From assembly GCF_042477335.2 (NCBI RefSeq), contig NC_091255.1, positions 26,390,501-26,454,500 of the forward strand: DNA of 64,000 bases, given 5' to 3'. How positions within the stretch are numbered: the stretch's first letter is position 1; every line of letters begins with the position of its first letter. This document shows positions 58,801 to 64,000 of this stretch, piece after piece. The notes beneath the pieces were generated by a model, which did no database searches, had not been told where the DNA came from, and saw nothing but the letters and a program-made list of their open reading frames with translations. The stretch is from Ovis canadensis (taxonomy: Eukaryota; Chordata; Mammalia; Artiodactyla; Bovidae). Position numbers and translations under genes: made by a program.

Positions 58801-61465
58801 GGTCGGAGTCGGACACGACCAAACGACTGAACTGAACTGACACAGGTGAATCCTGTGGTATGTGAATTTACATTTCAATAAAGCTGTTAAAAAACCCATC
58901 TTCCAATGGTCTTCAAAGTCTTCCACTATGTGAGCTCCTCTCTCTATTTTTTCCACTCACTCAGTACCAGGCACTCTGGCCTCCTTCATGCCCTATAGAC
59001 TCACCAAATATACTCCCAGCTCAAGCCACGGCTATGGCTCATGGTTGGGCAGTTTGTGCACTGAACAGAAAGCTCCTGGCTGAAGGGATGGGGGAGAAGC
59101 GGCATCCAGGCTTCTGCTTGCCTAGACTGGGACCAGGGATGCACCCTCTCGGAGGCGTCATCTTTTCTAATCAGCACACGTGACCATGCTCCTGCACATA
59201 CTGTTCTCTCTGCTTCTTCTACCCCTCCCCCACACATCCACAGAACTTACTCATTTTTATTCAGTTCTGTGCTCAAAGGTCATCAGAGAGGCCTCCTCTG
59301 ACCACCTCCCCTTGCGCCACTTGTATCATGCTCTAACCCTTCACCCTCTTTTATTTTACTTCATAGAACTTATTGCCACTGGGTAGGTAACATATATTGG
59401 TTATTACCTGTCTCTGTTCACTAGAATGGAAGCCCCAAGAGATCAGGAACTTTGTTTAGTTCACTGCTGTATCTTCATGCTTGGAATAAGGTCTAGCATA
59501 GTAGGTGCTCAATGAATATATATTTTTTGGCTGTGATGAGTTTCTATTGCTGCATGAGGGCTTACTCTAGTTGCAGGGATCGGGGGCTACTCTGCAGTTG
59601 CAGGTTTCTTACTGAGGTGGCTTCTCTTGTTCTGGAGCACAGGCTCAAGGGCACACAGGCTTCAGGAGTTGCGGCATACAGGCTTAGCTGCCCTGCGGCG
59701 TGTGGGATCTTCCTGGACCAGGGGTCGAACCCATGTCCCCTGCATTGGCAGGTGGATTCTTAACCCCTGGACCACCAAGGAAGCCCAATAAATATTTCTT
59801 GAGTGAATGAATCAGTGAAGTAAAGTCAAGTGATCATCAAAAGCTTAATCATGGACCAATCTAAGCCCATTCAAGGTGAAGAGAAGGTGAGGTTTTCAGT
59901 GGACTGCATGGATTGTATAATGAGGAAACATAGCAGCATGTGGTACCTAAGTCTCAGTGACTGAGCTCATCTGCAAGACCGGGCACCATTGATCAAAACA
60001 TAGACTGGAGAGGGGTGCGTGCCCTTGCTTGGGCAGGAGTAAGAGAAGCTCACCTCTTCCTTAGTGTAGTACTTCAGCAGGCCTTCTCTTGCCAGGAGGA
60101 CAAACCTCCTTTTCAGGAACTGTGCGTTGTCCCTTCCCCGCTTCCACAGGAACCCTTCTCTGTTACCTGCCACCAAAGACGAGAAAGAGTGAACCACCAC
60201 AGCTCTAAGACCAACAGGCAACTCTCACCTGCCTATTGGTGACCCCGTGCCGTGCAGTCTCAGGGGTGGAGTGGACCTCCCACCTGCTGCTGAAACGTCT
60301 CGGATCTGATTTAGCTCTTACAGCTGCAGGATGTGGGGTCCTTTGCAATGCTGCATGATTTTAGTTGGGGGTCCCCTCCAACTTTCTTTCTTGGCTGTTT
60401 CCTAAGAAGACATAGTAAACCTTTAGGTGGGGACTTCCCTGGTGGTCCAGTGGTTTAGAATCCACCTGCCAATGCAAGGGACATGGGTTCAATCTCCAGT
60501 CTGGGAAGATCCTACATGCTGCAGAGCAACTAAGCCCACGTGCCACCACTACTGAGCCACGTGCCACAACTATTGGAGCCTGCCTGCCTAGAGCCTGCGC
60601 TCTGCAACAAGAGAAGGCACTGCAACCGGAGAGCAGCCAGTGCAGCAACAAACACCCAGCACAGCCAAAAACAAATAAATAAATTTAAATGTCAAGGAAC
60701 CCTTAAGTAGGCTAAAAACTGAGAAACTGGACTGATTTTGAAAGAGGCCCAACTTCACGTTGATATCAGCCAAATGAAAGTCTCCCAAGTACGGGAATAA
60801 TGAGTGACCTCTAGGTCCCTGCTGGTGGATGAACACTCTGTGCTCCTGGCGGCTACGAGCGTTCAGCTCTGGCTGCCTCTGGTCCTCGAGAGGACCAAAT
60901 GTTTTGTACATTTTGCTCTCTGGGACAGTGTCCATTTGGACTCACAGCAGAGGGGTAGAATGTGCCACAGGTCCAAGGCCACCGATGAGGTCATGCCCTA
61001 CCCAAAGGCGGGAAGGGAGGCAAAATCCAGCCCATTCTCCTTCTCAAGGCTTGTGCCACACTAGGGTCCGTTAGCCAGAAACAGATTGTCTATTTCTACC
61101 TGGTCTCCCCAGGGGGTGAATCTTTTTGCAATTTATACTAAGACTCTGTACACCCTGTGGTCCTTCAGGGACCTGAAACGAATGAGCTTCTCAGCCAAGA
61201 AGACCATAAAACCCCACCAGCCGATGTGTTGCTATTTCAGAAGCAGAGGAACCCACACCTTGGTCTCTGGGGCCAGAGTGAGGGCGGCAGGTATCTCTCT
61301 GCTGACCTTGTTCCTAATACTCAGGCACTTTGTTTTCTAGAATGCATCAGAATCAGCCCTCAAGAGATGATGAAAATAACTTTACCTGGGGCTGAGATGG
61401 TTTTCCCATCGGCCATAAATTCCTGTCTCTCATACTTAGCTCGAATCCACTGTTCTTTTAAGACC
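40770..61465 (-). CDS. ADAP2: ADAP2 gene, 3' part (PH1 and PH2 domains), partial
   Basis: ADAP2 (centaurin-alpha-2) is a GTPase-activating protein for Arf6 with an N-terminal ArfGAP zinc finger and two PH domains that bind phosphoinositides at the plasma membrane. Here seven internal exons are seen: 61465-61386, 60166-60054, 52356-52210, 47779-47696, 44625-44563, 43238-43161 and 41875-41647, all GT-AG and in phase, plus a probable last exon ending near 40849 or 40770. They match human from about residue 107 to the end. PH1 spans exons starting at 60166, 52356 and 47779 ([10 protein letters not shown] ... [13 protein letters not shown]). PH2 spans exons starting at 44625, 43238 and 41875 ([11 protein letters not shown] ... 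[11 protein letters not shown]). The ArfGAP exons lie beyond 64000. No internal stop or frameshift is found in the seven exons. Confidence 0.95.
41161..41381 (+). repeat. Bov-tA-type SINE with target duplication
   Basis: GGGCTTCCCTGGGGGCTCAG head, GTCAGGCACAACTTAGAAAC tail. AGCGACAG at 41153-41160 and 41382-41389. Confidence 0.92.
41647..41875 (-). CDS. ADAP2: ADAP2 internal exon: main part of PH2
   Basis: Acceptor AG at 41877-41876 after CTCTCTTTTC, donor GTAAGA from 41646. It has 76 codons plus one base: [70 protein letters not shown] is the C-terminal helix of the PH fold with its invariant Trp. Human has NRL where this has NLL, followed by an extra base before the donor that shifts the phase relative to the expected human junction. 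Confidence 0.96.
42080..42285 (+). repeat. Bov-tA-type SINE with 13-base target duplication
   Basis: GCTTCTCTGGTGGCTCAGTG head, GTCAGACACGACTTAGCAAC tail. TCTGTTTAAATGA at 42067-42079 and 42286-42298. Confidence 0.93.
42312..42538 (-). repeat. Bov-tA-type SINE
   Basis: GCATGCTAAGTGACTTCAGC, AAGAATACTGGAGTGAGTTG, AGCACCACGTGGGAAGTCCC. ATACTTAATGTTT and ATACTCAGTGTTT flank it. Confidence 0.91.
42562..42660 (+). mobile_element. BovB LINE 3' end, short
   Basis: CTGGGAGTTGGCGATGGACG, GCATGCTGCAGTCCATGGGG, ATGACTGAGCAACTGAACTG. Confidence 0.9.
42662..42850 (+). repeat. MIR SINE
   Basis: CAAGTGCTTTATATATAGTA, ACTCATAGAATAATCCTCAG, GAGGAAACTGAGGCACGGAG. Confidence 0.75.
43161..43238 (-). CDS. ADAP2: ADAP2 internal exon: PH2, N-terminal strands
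   Basis: Acceptor AG at 43240-43239 (CTGCAG), donor GTAAGA from 43160. It has 26 codons, phase 0 both sides: [18 protein letters not shown] then [15 protein letters not shown] and LLYYK are the classic second and third strand motifs of a PH domain, with basic residues for phosphoinositide binding. Confidence 0.96.
43239..44562 (-). other. ADAP2: ADAP2 intron
   Basis: Mostly unique, CT-rich sequence with one truncated Bov-tA SINE. No further exon was found. Confidence 0.85.
43820..43946 (+). repeat. Bov-tA-type SINE, 5'-truncated
   Basis: GGGAGAAGGAAATGACACCC, AGTATTCTTGCCTAGGAAAT, GTCGCAAAGAGTCAGACACA. Confidence 0.88.
44563..44625 (-). CDS. ADAP2: ADAP2 internal exon: PH1-PH2 junction
   Basis: Acceptor AG at 44627-44626 after a C-rich tract, donor GT at 44562-44561 (GTACAT). 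It has 21 codons: [21 protein letters not shown]. It is nearly identical to human, and KQGFMEKTG begins PH2. Confidence 0.95.
44920..45185 (+). repeat. MIR SINE split by BovB
   Basis: TTTTGTATTCTGAGTATCTA at left and, past the BovB piece, GTAAATCTCAACCACCCTGT, GAGGTGGATGTTATCATCTT at right. Confidence 0.65.
44960..45101 (+). mobile_element. BovB LINE 3' end with target duplication
   Basis: CGGTTGGATGGCATGACCGA, GGGTTTGAGCAAGCTCCGGG, GACACGACTGAGCAACTGAA. ACTGTGTGTCA at 44949-44959 and 45102-45112. Confidence 0.93.
45405..45570 (+). repeat. MIR SINE
   Basis: GGACTGGGAGTCAGGAGACT, GTTACCTTGGTAAGGCCTTA, CTCTCTGGGCCTGTTTCCTT. Confidence 0.75.
46647..46763 (+). repeat. CHR-type SINE, short form
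   Basis: GGGACTTCCCTGGTGGTCCA, CTTCTACTGCAGGGGGCCCA, CCACATGCTGGGTGGTATGG, CCAAAAGAAAAG. Confidence 0.9.
46850..47000 (+). repeat. MIR/L2-type relic
   Basis: GAACAGATGCTCAGAGAGGC, AGTGGTCACACAGCAAGTCA, GCAGCAGAGC. Confidence 0.55.
47220..47380 (+). repeat. MIR SINE
   Basis: CTGGGACTCAATTTCTCATC, ACTGGAATGGGAATAATCAC, AGGACGATTAGATAAAAGGG. Confidence 0.7.
47696..47779 (-). CDS. ADAP2: ADAP2 internal exon: end of PH1
   Basis: Acceptor AG at 47781-47780 (CTGCAG), donor GTGAGC from 47695. It has 28 codons, phase 0: [17 protein letters not shown] then [11 protein letters not shown]. It supplies the C-terminal helix of PH1 with its conserved Trp and matches human at nearly every position. Confidence 0.96.
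48065..48225 (+). mobile_element. MER5A-like DNA transposon relic
   Basis: GCATCACCCGAGGATCTCGT, TAAAATGCAAATTTGAATTC, GGGTGGGGCCTGAGATTCTG, CATTCCTAACAAGTTCACAG. Confidence 0.75.
48350..48900 (+). mobile_element. L2-like LINE text split by a SINE
   Basis: ACGGCAGCCAGAGTGATTTC, CCAAATTGCAAATCTAACTG, GAGTCCTCTCCACTACCCTC and, past the SINE, TTGGAACATTCTGCCTCACC form an ordered L2 block. Confidence 0.55.
48562..48775 (+). repeat. Bov-tA-type SINE
   Basis: GGACTTCTCTGACAGCTCAG, CAGTATTCTTGCCTGGAGAA, GGGGTCACAAAGAGTTGGAC. Confidence 0.9.
50850..51230 (+). repeat. MIR SINE split by a Bov-tA SINE
   Basis: GGCCACATGACTCTGAGCAA, ATTACTTCACACACCCATGC, then past the insert TAACATGGAGATACAACATT, GGTTGTTTTGAAGATTAAGA. 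Confidence 0.72.
50943..51163 (-). repeat. Bov-tA-type SINE with target duplication
   Basis: GTACTAAGTTGCTTCAGTCG, AAGAATACTGGAGTGGGTTG, GAGCCACCAAGGAAGTCG. CATGCCTCAGT at 50932-50942 and CATGCCTTAGT at 51164-51174. Confidence 0.92.
51231..51346 (+). repeat. CHR-type SINE with (AATT)n tail
   Basis: GGACTTCCCTGGCAGTCCAG, GGTCAGGGAATGAAGATCCC, CCGCACGGCGCAGGC, then TTAATTAATTAATTAATT. Confidence 0.88.
51570..51725 (+). mobile_element. MER5A-like DNA transposon relic
   Basis: GTGCTTCTCAAACTTCAGCG, TATCACCTAGGGATCCTGTG, ACTCAGCAGGTCCAGGATGG, CCCAGGTGATGCTCACGCAG. Confidence 0.78.
51959..52080 (+). repeat. CHR-type SINE, short form
   Basis: GGGACTTCCCTGACGGTTTG, GTTGGGGAACTAAGATCCCA, CACAGTGTGGCC. 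AGTGACAGCAG before and AGTGACAACAG after suggest the target duplication. It lies 130 bases past the exon at 52210-52356. Confidence 0.9.
52210..52356 (-). CDS. ADAP2: ADAP2 internal exon: PH1 middle
   Basis: Acceptor AG at 52358-52357 after CCTCTCTTTC, donor GTGAGA from 52209. It has 49 codons, phase 0: [49 protein letters not shown]. It is nearly identical to human, with small changes (human HPHG here NPHG, GHTR here GHVR). Confidence 0.97.
52542..52816 (-). repeat. BOVA2 dimer SINE with (ACT)n
   Basis: ACTACTACTACTAAGTTGCT, two units joined by AATGCATGAAAGTGAAAAGT. AGCCATTCCACTA at 52529-52541 and 52817-52829. Confidence 0.94.
52937..53056 (+). repeat. CHR-type SINE, short form
   Basis: GGATTTCCCTTAGCGGCCCA, GCTTCCACTGTACGGGCCAC, CAGGGAACTAAGATCCTTCA, A-rich tail. 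Confidence 0.88.
53333..53525 (+). repeat. CHR-type SINE
   Basis: GGGACTTCTCTGGTGGTCCA, TTCCAATGCAAGGGGCCCAG, GCAACTAAGACCCATCACAA, A/T-rich tail. Confidence 0.9.
53690..54110 (+). mobile_element. Old L1 3' region
   Basis: AACCCACAATTTCACATCTC, TTCAATGTCCATCAATGATA, AAATCATGGCACATCCACAC, GAAATATCACAGAATTGTTT. Confidence 0.72.
54140..54900 (-). mobile_element. Old L1 3' region, reverse
   Basis: ATGTGGCTTTGATTTACATA, GGTTCTATCCATGTTGAAAT, TCTCCACAGTGGTTGCACCA, CTCCATATCCTCACCAACAC are the reverse of the typical L1 3' text. Confidence 0.7.
55043..55395 (+). repeat. CHR-type SINE, long form, with inner A/T insertion
   Basis: GGAACTTCCCTGGTGGTCCA, GAGAAGCCACCAGAGTGAGG, then AGAGTAACTCCT twice (55246-55257 and 55297-55308) around 39 bases of pure A/T, then GCTCGCCACAACTAGAGAAA, GAAGACCTGGCACAGCCAAA. 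Confidence 0.88.
55424..55694 (+). mobile_element. BovB LINE 3' end
   Basis: GGACTGATGTTGAAGCTGAA, CCAATACTTTGGCCAACTGA, GGATGAGATGGTTAGATGGC, GAGCGACTGAACTGACCCGA. Confidence 0.92.
55705..56095 (+). mobile_element. Old LTR (MLT1-like) relic
   Basis: GGGGCCTGGCAGCATCCTTG, CACGAGACACGTGAGTGAAG, TTTCAAGCCACTAAGTTTCA, ACTCAGTAACAAATACCTAA recall MaLR-type LTR text. No coding part is seen. Confidence 0.5.
56384..56650 (-). repeat. CHR-type SINE, long form
   Basis: TTTTTTGCTGTGCTGGGTCT, GTGTCTTCTCTTGTTGTGGC, GGCGGGTGGATTCTTAAGCA, GGACCACCAAGGAAGTCC. Confidence 0.9.
56923..57145 (-). repeat. Bov-tA-type SINE
   Basis: GCATGCTAAGTCACTTCAGT, AAGAACATTGGAGTGGGTTG, GTGCCACCTGAGAAGCCCC. Confidence 0.91.
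57985..58258 (+). repeat. BOVA2 dimer SINE with (CAG)n
   Basis: GAGAAGGCAATGGCACCCTA, join CACTTTTCACTTTCATGCAT, tail GAAGCGACTT then (AGC)n at 58241-58266. AGGGCAAGGGG lies on both sides. Confidence 0.93.
58272..58470 (+). repeat. Bov-tA-type SINE
   Basis: GGGCTTCCCTGGTGATTCAG, GAGGAGCCTGGCGGGCTATA, GAGCGACTAAACAACAGGGC. Confidence 0.92.
58624..58842 (+). mobile_element. BovB LINE 3' end with target duplication
   Basis: GAGCTGACTCGTTGGAAAAG, GAGGAGAAGGGGACGACAGA, GGGTTTGGGTGGACTCCGGG, CGACTGAACTGAACTGACAC. ACAGGTGAA is present on both flanks. Confidence 0.94.
59516..59787 (-). repeat. CHR-type SINE, long form
   Basis: TTTTTTGGCTGTGATGAGTT, GAGGTGGCTTCTCTTGTTCT, GGCGTGTGGGATCTTCCTGG, GGACCACCAAGGAAGCCC. 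It splits the L2 tail just before its final repeat. Confidence 0.92.
60054..60166 (-). CDS. ADAP2: ADAP2 internal exon: start of PH1
   Basis: Acceptor AG at 60168-60167 (GTGGCAG), donor GTGAGC from 60053. GT plus the previous G completes Gly, then 37 codons: [20 protein letters not shown] and [31 protein letters not shown] and LLKYY are the first three strands of PH1 with the lysine/arginine cluster that binds phosphoinositides. Confidence 0.97.
60167..61385 (-). other. ADAP2: ADAP2 intron
   Basis: One CHR SINE; the 60693-61385 stretch has no repeat or exon I can name. Confidence 0.85.
60427..60692 (+). repeat. CHR-type SINE
   Basis: GGGACTTCCCTGGTGGTCCA, CACCTGCCAATGCAAGGGAC, GAGAAGGCACTGCAACCGGA, CACCCAGCACAGCCAAAAAC. 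Confidence 0.91.
61386..61465 (-). CDS. ADAP2: ADAP2 internal exon: ArfGAP-PH1 linker
   Basis: Acceptor AG at 61467-61466 (TTTTTAG), donor GTAAAG from 61385. One base completes the previous codon, then 26 codons: [26 protein letters not shown], then G of Gly. [12 protein letters not shown] is the conserved helix that closes the ArfGAP domain in the ADAP family. This is the most 5' exon in the window. Confidence 0.96.
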
Positions 61466-62022
61466 CTAAAAAGAGAGAACCTTTAGTCAGCTGTGTCTGG
61501 TGAATCCTCTTTTCATGGCAATTTTATGAGACCCTGTAGCTGAGGATGGGAGCTTCACAGCGATGCCTGGCTACCTGCCCAGCCTGGTAAAGTTTTGCCA
61601 CCTGCATACTATTAACACTTGGGACCAGGTAATGCTTCATGGTGGGGGACTATCTCGTGCTTTGTAGGATGTATAGTAGTATCTCAGACCTCCACCCCCT
61701 TGATACCAATAGCAACCCTTCCCAAGTTGTGATACTCCAAAATGTCTGCAGACAAGGCCAGTATCTCACCAGGGAATAAAATCTCCCCTCAGGGGCTAAA
61801 TTCAAACCGCTATGCTATTCCAACCTCAGCCCCAATCCTCTAGGTCAATGAGACAGATGCCAGCTTTCCTGGACCGTCTAGTCGGCCACATTGCACTGTG
61901 TGTTCATGAGCTTAAGCCAGGAGAGTCCATGAGCCTCTCCCCAAGGCCCACCCATGAGATCTGGGCATGCTACAATGGACACAGCAGTGGTCTCAGGGTC
62001 TCACCCTCTGGGACCTGGTCCT

Positions 62023-62212
62023 AGTGAAGTCATTTAGTTCTGTCCGACTCTTTGTGACCCCATGGACTGTAGCCTACCAGGCTCCTCCCTCCATGGGATT
62101 CTCCAGGCAAGAATACTGGAGTAGATTGCCATTTCCTTCTCCAGGGGATCTTCCCGACCCAGGGATCGAACCCAGGTCTCCAGCATTCCAGGCAGGTGCT
62201 TTAACCTCTGAG
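62023..62212 (-). repeat. Bov-tA-type SINE nested in MIR
   Basis: GAAGTCATTTAGTTCTGTCC, AAGAATACTGGAGTAGATTG, CAGGTGCTTTAACCTCTGAG. ACCTGGTCCTA lies on both sides. Confidence 0.92.
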
Positions 62213-62395
62213 CCACCTGGTCCTACTCTACCATTTATCCACTGTGTGACCAAGGGCAAGTTACTTTACTCCTCTGAACTTGGGGAGTATTCCAGTAATA
62301 TTATATCTACCTATCCCTTAGAGTTGTTGAGAGGTTTAAATGCATACAGAGGGCCTAGTACTATGCTGAGCACATAACAGGCATTTGATGTTAGC
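62213..62395 (+). repeat. MIR SINE
   Basis: TTTATCCACTGTGTGACCAA, GGGCAAGTTACTTTACTCCT, GAGTTGTTGAGAGGTTTAAA, GAGCACATAACAGGCATTTG. Confidence 0.82.
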
Positions 62396-62694
62396 CCAAC
62401 CAGACACTGTCACCCACGACCCCTACAGAAAATCCACACAGCTGAGAGGGACTTCATTCCAATTGTTTGGTTCCCTCTTGCCTTTTCCAGGCAAACGTTC
62501 CCAGGTTGATATGACCTCATCCCTTGGCCACAGGGAATGACCTAGAACTGAGTACCTGACCCAAATTGGTCAATCAGAGCTTGGCCCTGGGCTGTGGGGA
62601 CCAAAAGGAGTAAAACTGAGAGAGGTGGATTGGAAGCCCGCTCTCCAAGGCTGGGAGCTGGAGCTGGGAGCATGGATATGGTGTTGCTCTCAGC

Positions 62695-63210
62695 TAGAGG
62701 AAGAAGTATATTGAAAAGCAGAGATATCACTTTGCCAACAAAGGTCTATATAGCCAGAGCTATGTTTTTCCAGTAGTCATGTATGGATGTGAGAACTGGA
62801 CCATTAAGAAGGCTGAGCACCGAACAACTGATGCTTTCTATCTGTGGTGCTGGAGGAGACTCTTGAGAGTCCCTGGGACTGCAAGGAGATGAAACCGGTC
62901 AATCCTAAAGGAAATCAATCCTAAATATTCATTGGAAGAACTGATGCTGAAGCTTAAGTTCTGATACTTTGGCCACCTGATGTGAAGAGCTGACTCATTG
63001 GAAAAGGAGCTGACTCCCTGATGCTGGGAAAGATTGAGGGCAAGAGGAGAAGGGGGCGACAGAGGGTGAGATGGTTGGATGGCATCATCGACTCCATGGA
63101 CATGAGTTTGAATAAACTCCAGGAGATAGTGAAGAACAGGGAAGCCTGGCATGCTGCAGTCCATGGGCTCACAAAGAATTGGATACAACTGAGCAACTGA
63201 ACAACAACAG
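62695..63210 (+). mobile_element. BovB LINE 3' region
   Basis: TTGCCAACAAAGGTCTATAT, GTCATGTATGGATGTGAGAA, GAGACTCTTGAGAGTCCCTG, GGCCACCTGATGTGAAGAGC, GAGCAACTGAACAACAACAG. The reverse-transcriptase C-terminal frame (PTKVYIARAMFF) is visible but broken. Confidence 0.92.
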
Positions 63211-63805
63211 GAAGAAAGCCTGGCTGAGAAAAAGAGGTAAGAATGGGAACCAGAGGGATTTCAGAGACTTGATAGTGCTGGAGCCTCCAGCCTGTCCTTC
63301 CGGAGGGTGGCTCCACCTCTGTTCTTTGTGCGGTCTGATCCAAACCCAGAAAATCACCTTGTGCATAAGCTGGTTTAAATTGGGTTTCTGTTGTATGTAG
63401 TCAAGGGCCCTGCTGAGTGCACAGCCCTTGGCCCCAGGACACAGAGGAACACTGAATCACAGGATCAGAGCTGGGAGAGAATGGAGACCGACATTCTGGA
63501 GGTGGAGAATTCAGGGGACTTTTAGAATTAGAGATGGAGTTTTAGCATTCAACCAGAAGGGATTACAGTTCAGGGCTGTAGTTGGGGTCATGACACATAG
63601 CGTCTGTGTAGCACTGGCGGAGAGCCTTGAGCTCAGTAGGTGCTCACCAAGTACCTGGTCCCTTCCCCCTGGAGCAAAGGGTTGGGTGGCAGTGGTGAGG
63701 CAAAAGGAGCCCTTTCACATTAAGCCTGGCACATCCCACAGCTGGGCCAGCCACCAGCCAGTATGCCAAGGTGGACGTAGAAATAGATTAAAACTGGCAT
63801 GAAGG

Positions 63806-64000
63806 GGTTTCCCTGGTGGTCCAGTTGTGAAGAATCTGCCTTGCAAGGCAAGGGACACCAGTAGGATCCCTGGTCTGGGAGGATTCCATATGCTGAGGAG
63901 CAACTAAGCCCGCATGCTCTAGGGCCCGCACGCCACTGCTCCTGGGCTCACAGTGCTGCAACTGCTGAAGCCCACGTGCCTAGAGCCTGTGCTCCAAGAG
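63806..64000 (+). repeat. CHR-type SINE, runs off the window
   Basis: GGGTTTCCCTGGTGGTCCAG, GGGAGGATTCCATATGCTGA, GCAACTAAGCCCGCATGCTC; continues at the edge. Confidence 0.9.

Larger units (their letters stand above)
57200..58890 (+). mobile_element. L1 3' part, interrupted three times
   Basis: Late ORF2 and 3' UTR text: GCCATCGAGGACATGCAAAT, GTTGGTGGGAATGTAAAATG, CAGTGGAATATTACTTGGCA, ATGTTCTAAAATTGACTGTG, ending TTACATTTCAATAAAGCTGT. Inserts at 57985-58258, 58272-58470 and 58624-58842. Confidence 0.85.
56660..59815 (+). mobile_element. L2 LINE framework, heavily interrupted
   Basis: L2 text at 56660-56922, 58893-59515 and 59788-59815, ordered as in the L2 3' end: AGCAGCCAGAGTGTCTCTTT, TCAGAGAGGCCTCCTCTGAC, CTTCATAGAACTTATTGCCA, GTAGGTGCTCAATGAATATA, AATATTTCTTGAGTGAATGA. 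The gaps are a Bov-tA SINE, an L1 with its own inserts, and a CHR SINE. Confidence 0.75.
52357..60053 (-). other. ADAP2: ADAP2 intron, repeat-packed
   Basis: The largest ADAP2 intron in view. Nearly all of it is repeats, including an L2 framework (about 56660-59815) that holds several generations of insertions. Unassigned stretches: 52830-52936, 53060-53330, 55960-56380 and 59820-60053. Confidence 0.85.
61466..64000 (-). other. ADAP2: ADAP2 upstream intron, continues past the right edge
   Basis: No sequence resembling the preceding ArfGAP exons (FYYIPQANDC or similar) is found here, so they lie beyond 64000. It holds a Bov-tA in a MIR, a BovB 3' end and the start of a CHR SINE. 61560-61760 resembles a common medium-reiterated mammalian repeat that I cannot name. 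Confidence 0.8.

Noticed and set aside
1-64000. Repeated near-identical blocks at intervals, considered as a CRISPR-like or other array
   Set aside because: Spacing and orientation are irregular, units are 100-300 bases with target duplications, and the genome is mammalian; they are dispersed SINEs and LINEs.

Overview
The window is nuclear DNA of a ruminant, most likely a bovid such as cattle. The evidence is dozens of Bov-tA/BOVA2 SINEs, BovB LINE 3' ends and cetartiodactyl CHR-type tRNA-derived SINEs, with spliced genes that have CpG-island promoters. Older mammalian repeats (MIR, L2, old L1, MER5A-like, Tigger-like and hAT relics, an MLT1-like LTR) lie beneath these. I cannot fix the species from sequence alone.

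Three protein-coding genes are present, all on the minus strand, so they read right to left. (1) ADAP2 (ArfGAP with dual PH domains 2): seven clear internal exons and one probable terminal exon between 61465 and about 40770. The ArfGAP-domain exons lie beyond the right edge. (2) RNF135/Riplet (RING-SPRY ubiquitin ligase that activates RIG-I): complete, five coding exons from 29105 to 15846, predicted 426 residues, with a CpG-island promoter at about 28.7-29.2 kb. (3) RHOT1/Miro1 (mitochondrial Rho GTPase): only first coding exon 2016-1980, inside a CpG island at about 1.66-2.36 kb. The rest of the gene runs off the left edge.

Layout: 1-1979 RHOT1 intron 1; 1980-2360 RHOT1 exon 1 and promoter; about 2.4-15.2 kb intergenic and repeat-rich; 15.4-29.1 kb RNF135; 29.2-40.8 kb intergenic, with L1, two hAT-transposase relics and old L1; 40.8-61.5 kb ADAP2 exons and introns; 61.5-64 kb ADAP2 upstream intron.

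The three genes do not form a pathway. ADAP2 acts in Arf6/membrane trafficking and innate immunity, RNF135 in RIG-I signalling, RHOT1 in mitochondrial transport. Their adjacency is itself informative: ADAP2-RNF135-RHOT1 is the order I recall for mouse, whereas in human the NF1 interval separates RNF135 from RHOT1. I found no previously undescribed biological system. The points most worth a second look are the ADAP2 3' end (a tandem splice acceptor that changes frame), transposon-derived poly(A) signals for RNF135, the hAT relics and several deeply nested repeat stacks. Exon coordinates come from hand-reading splice sites and codon phase; every internal junction used is GT-AG and keeps phase.
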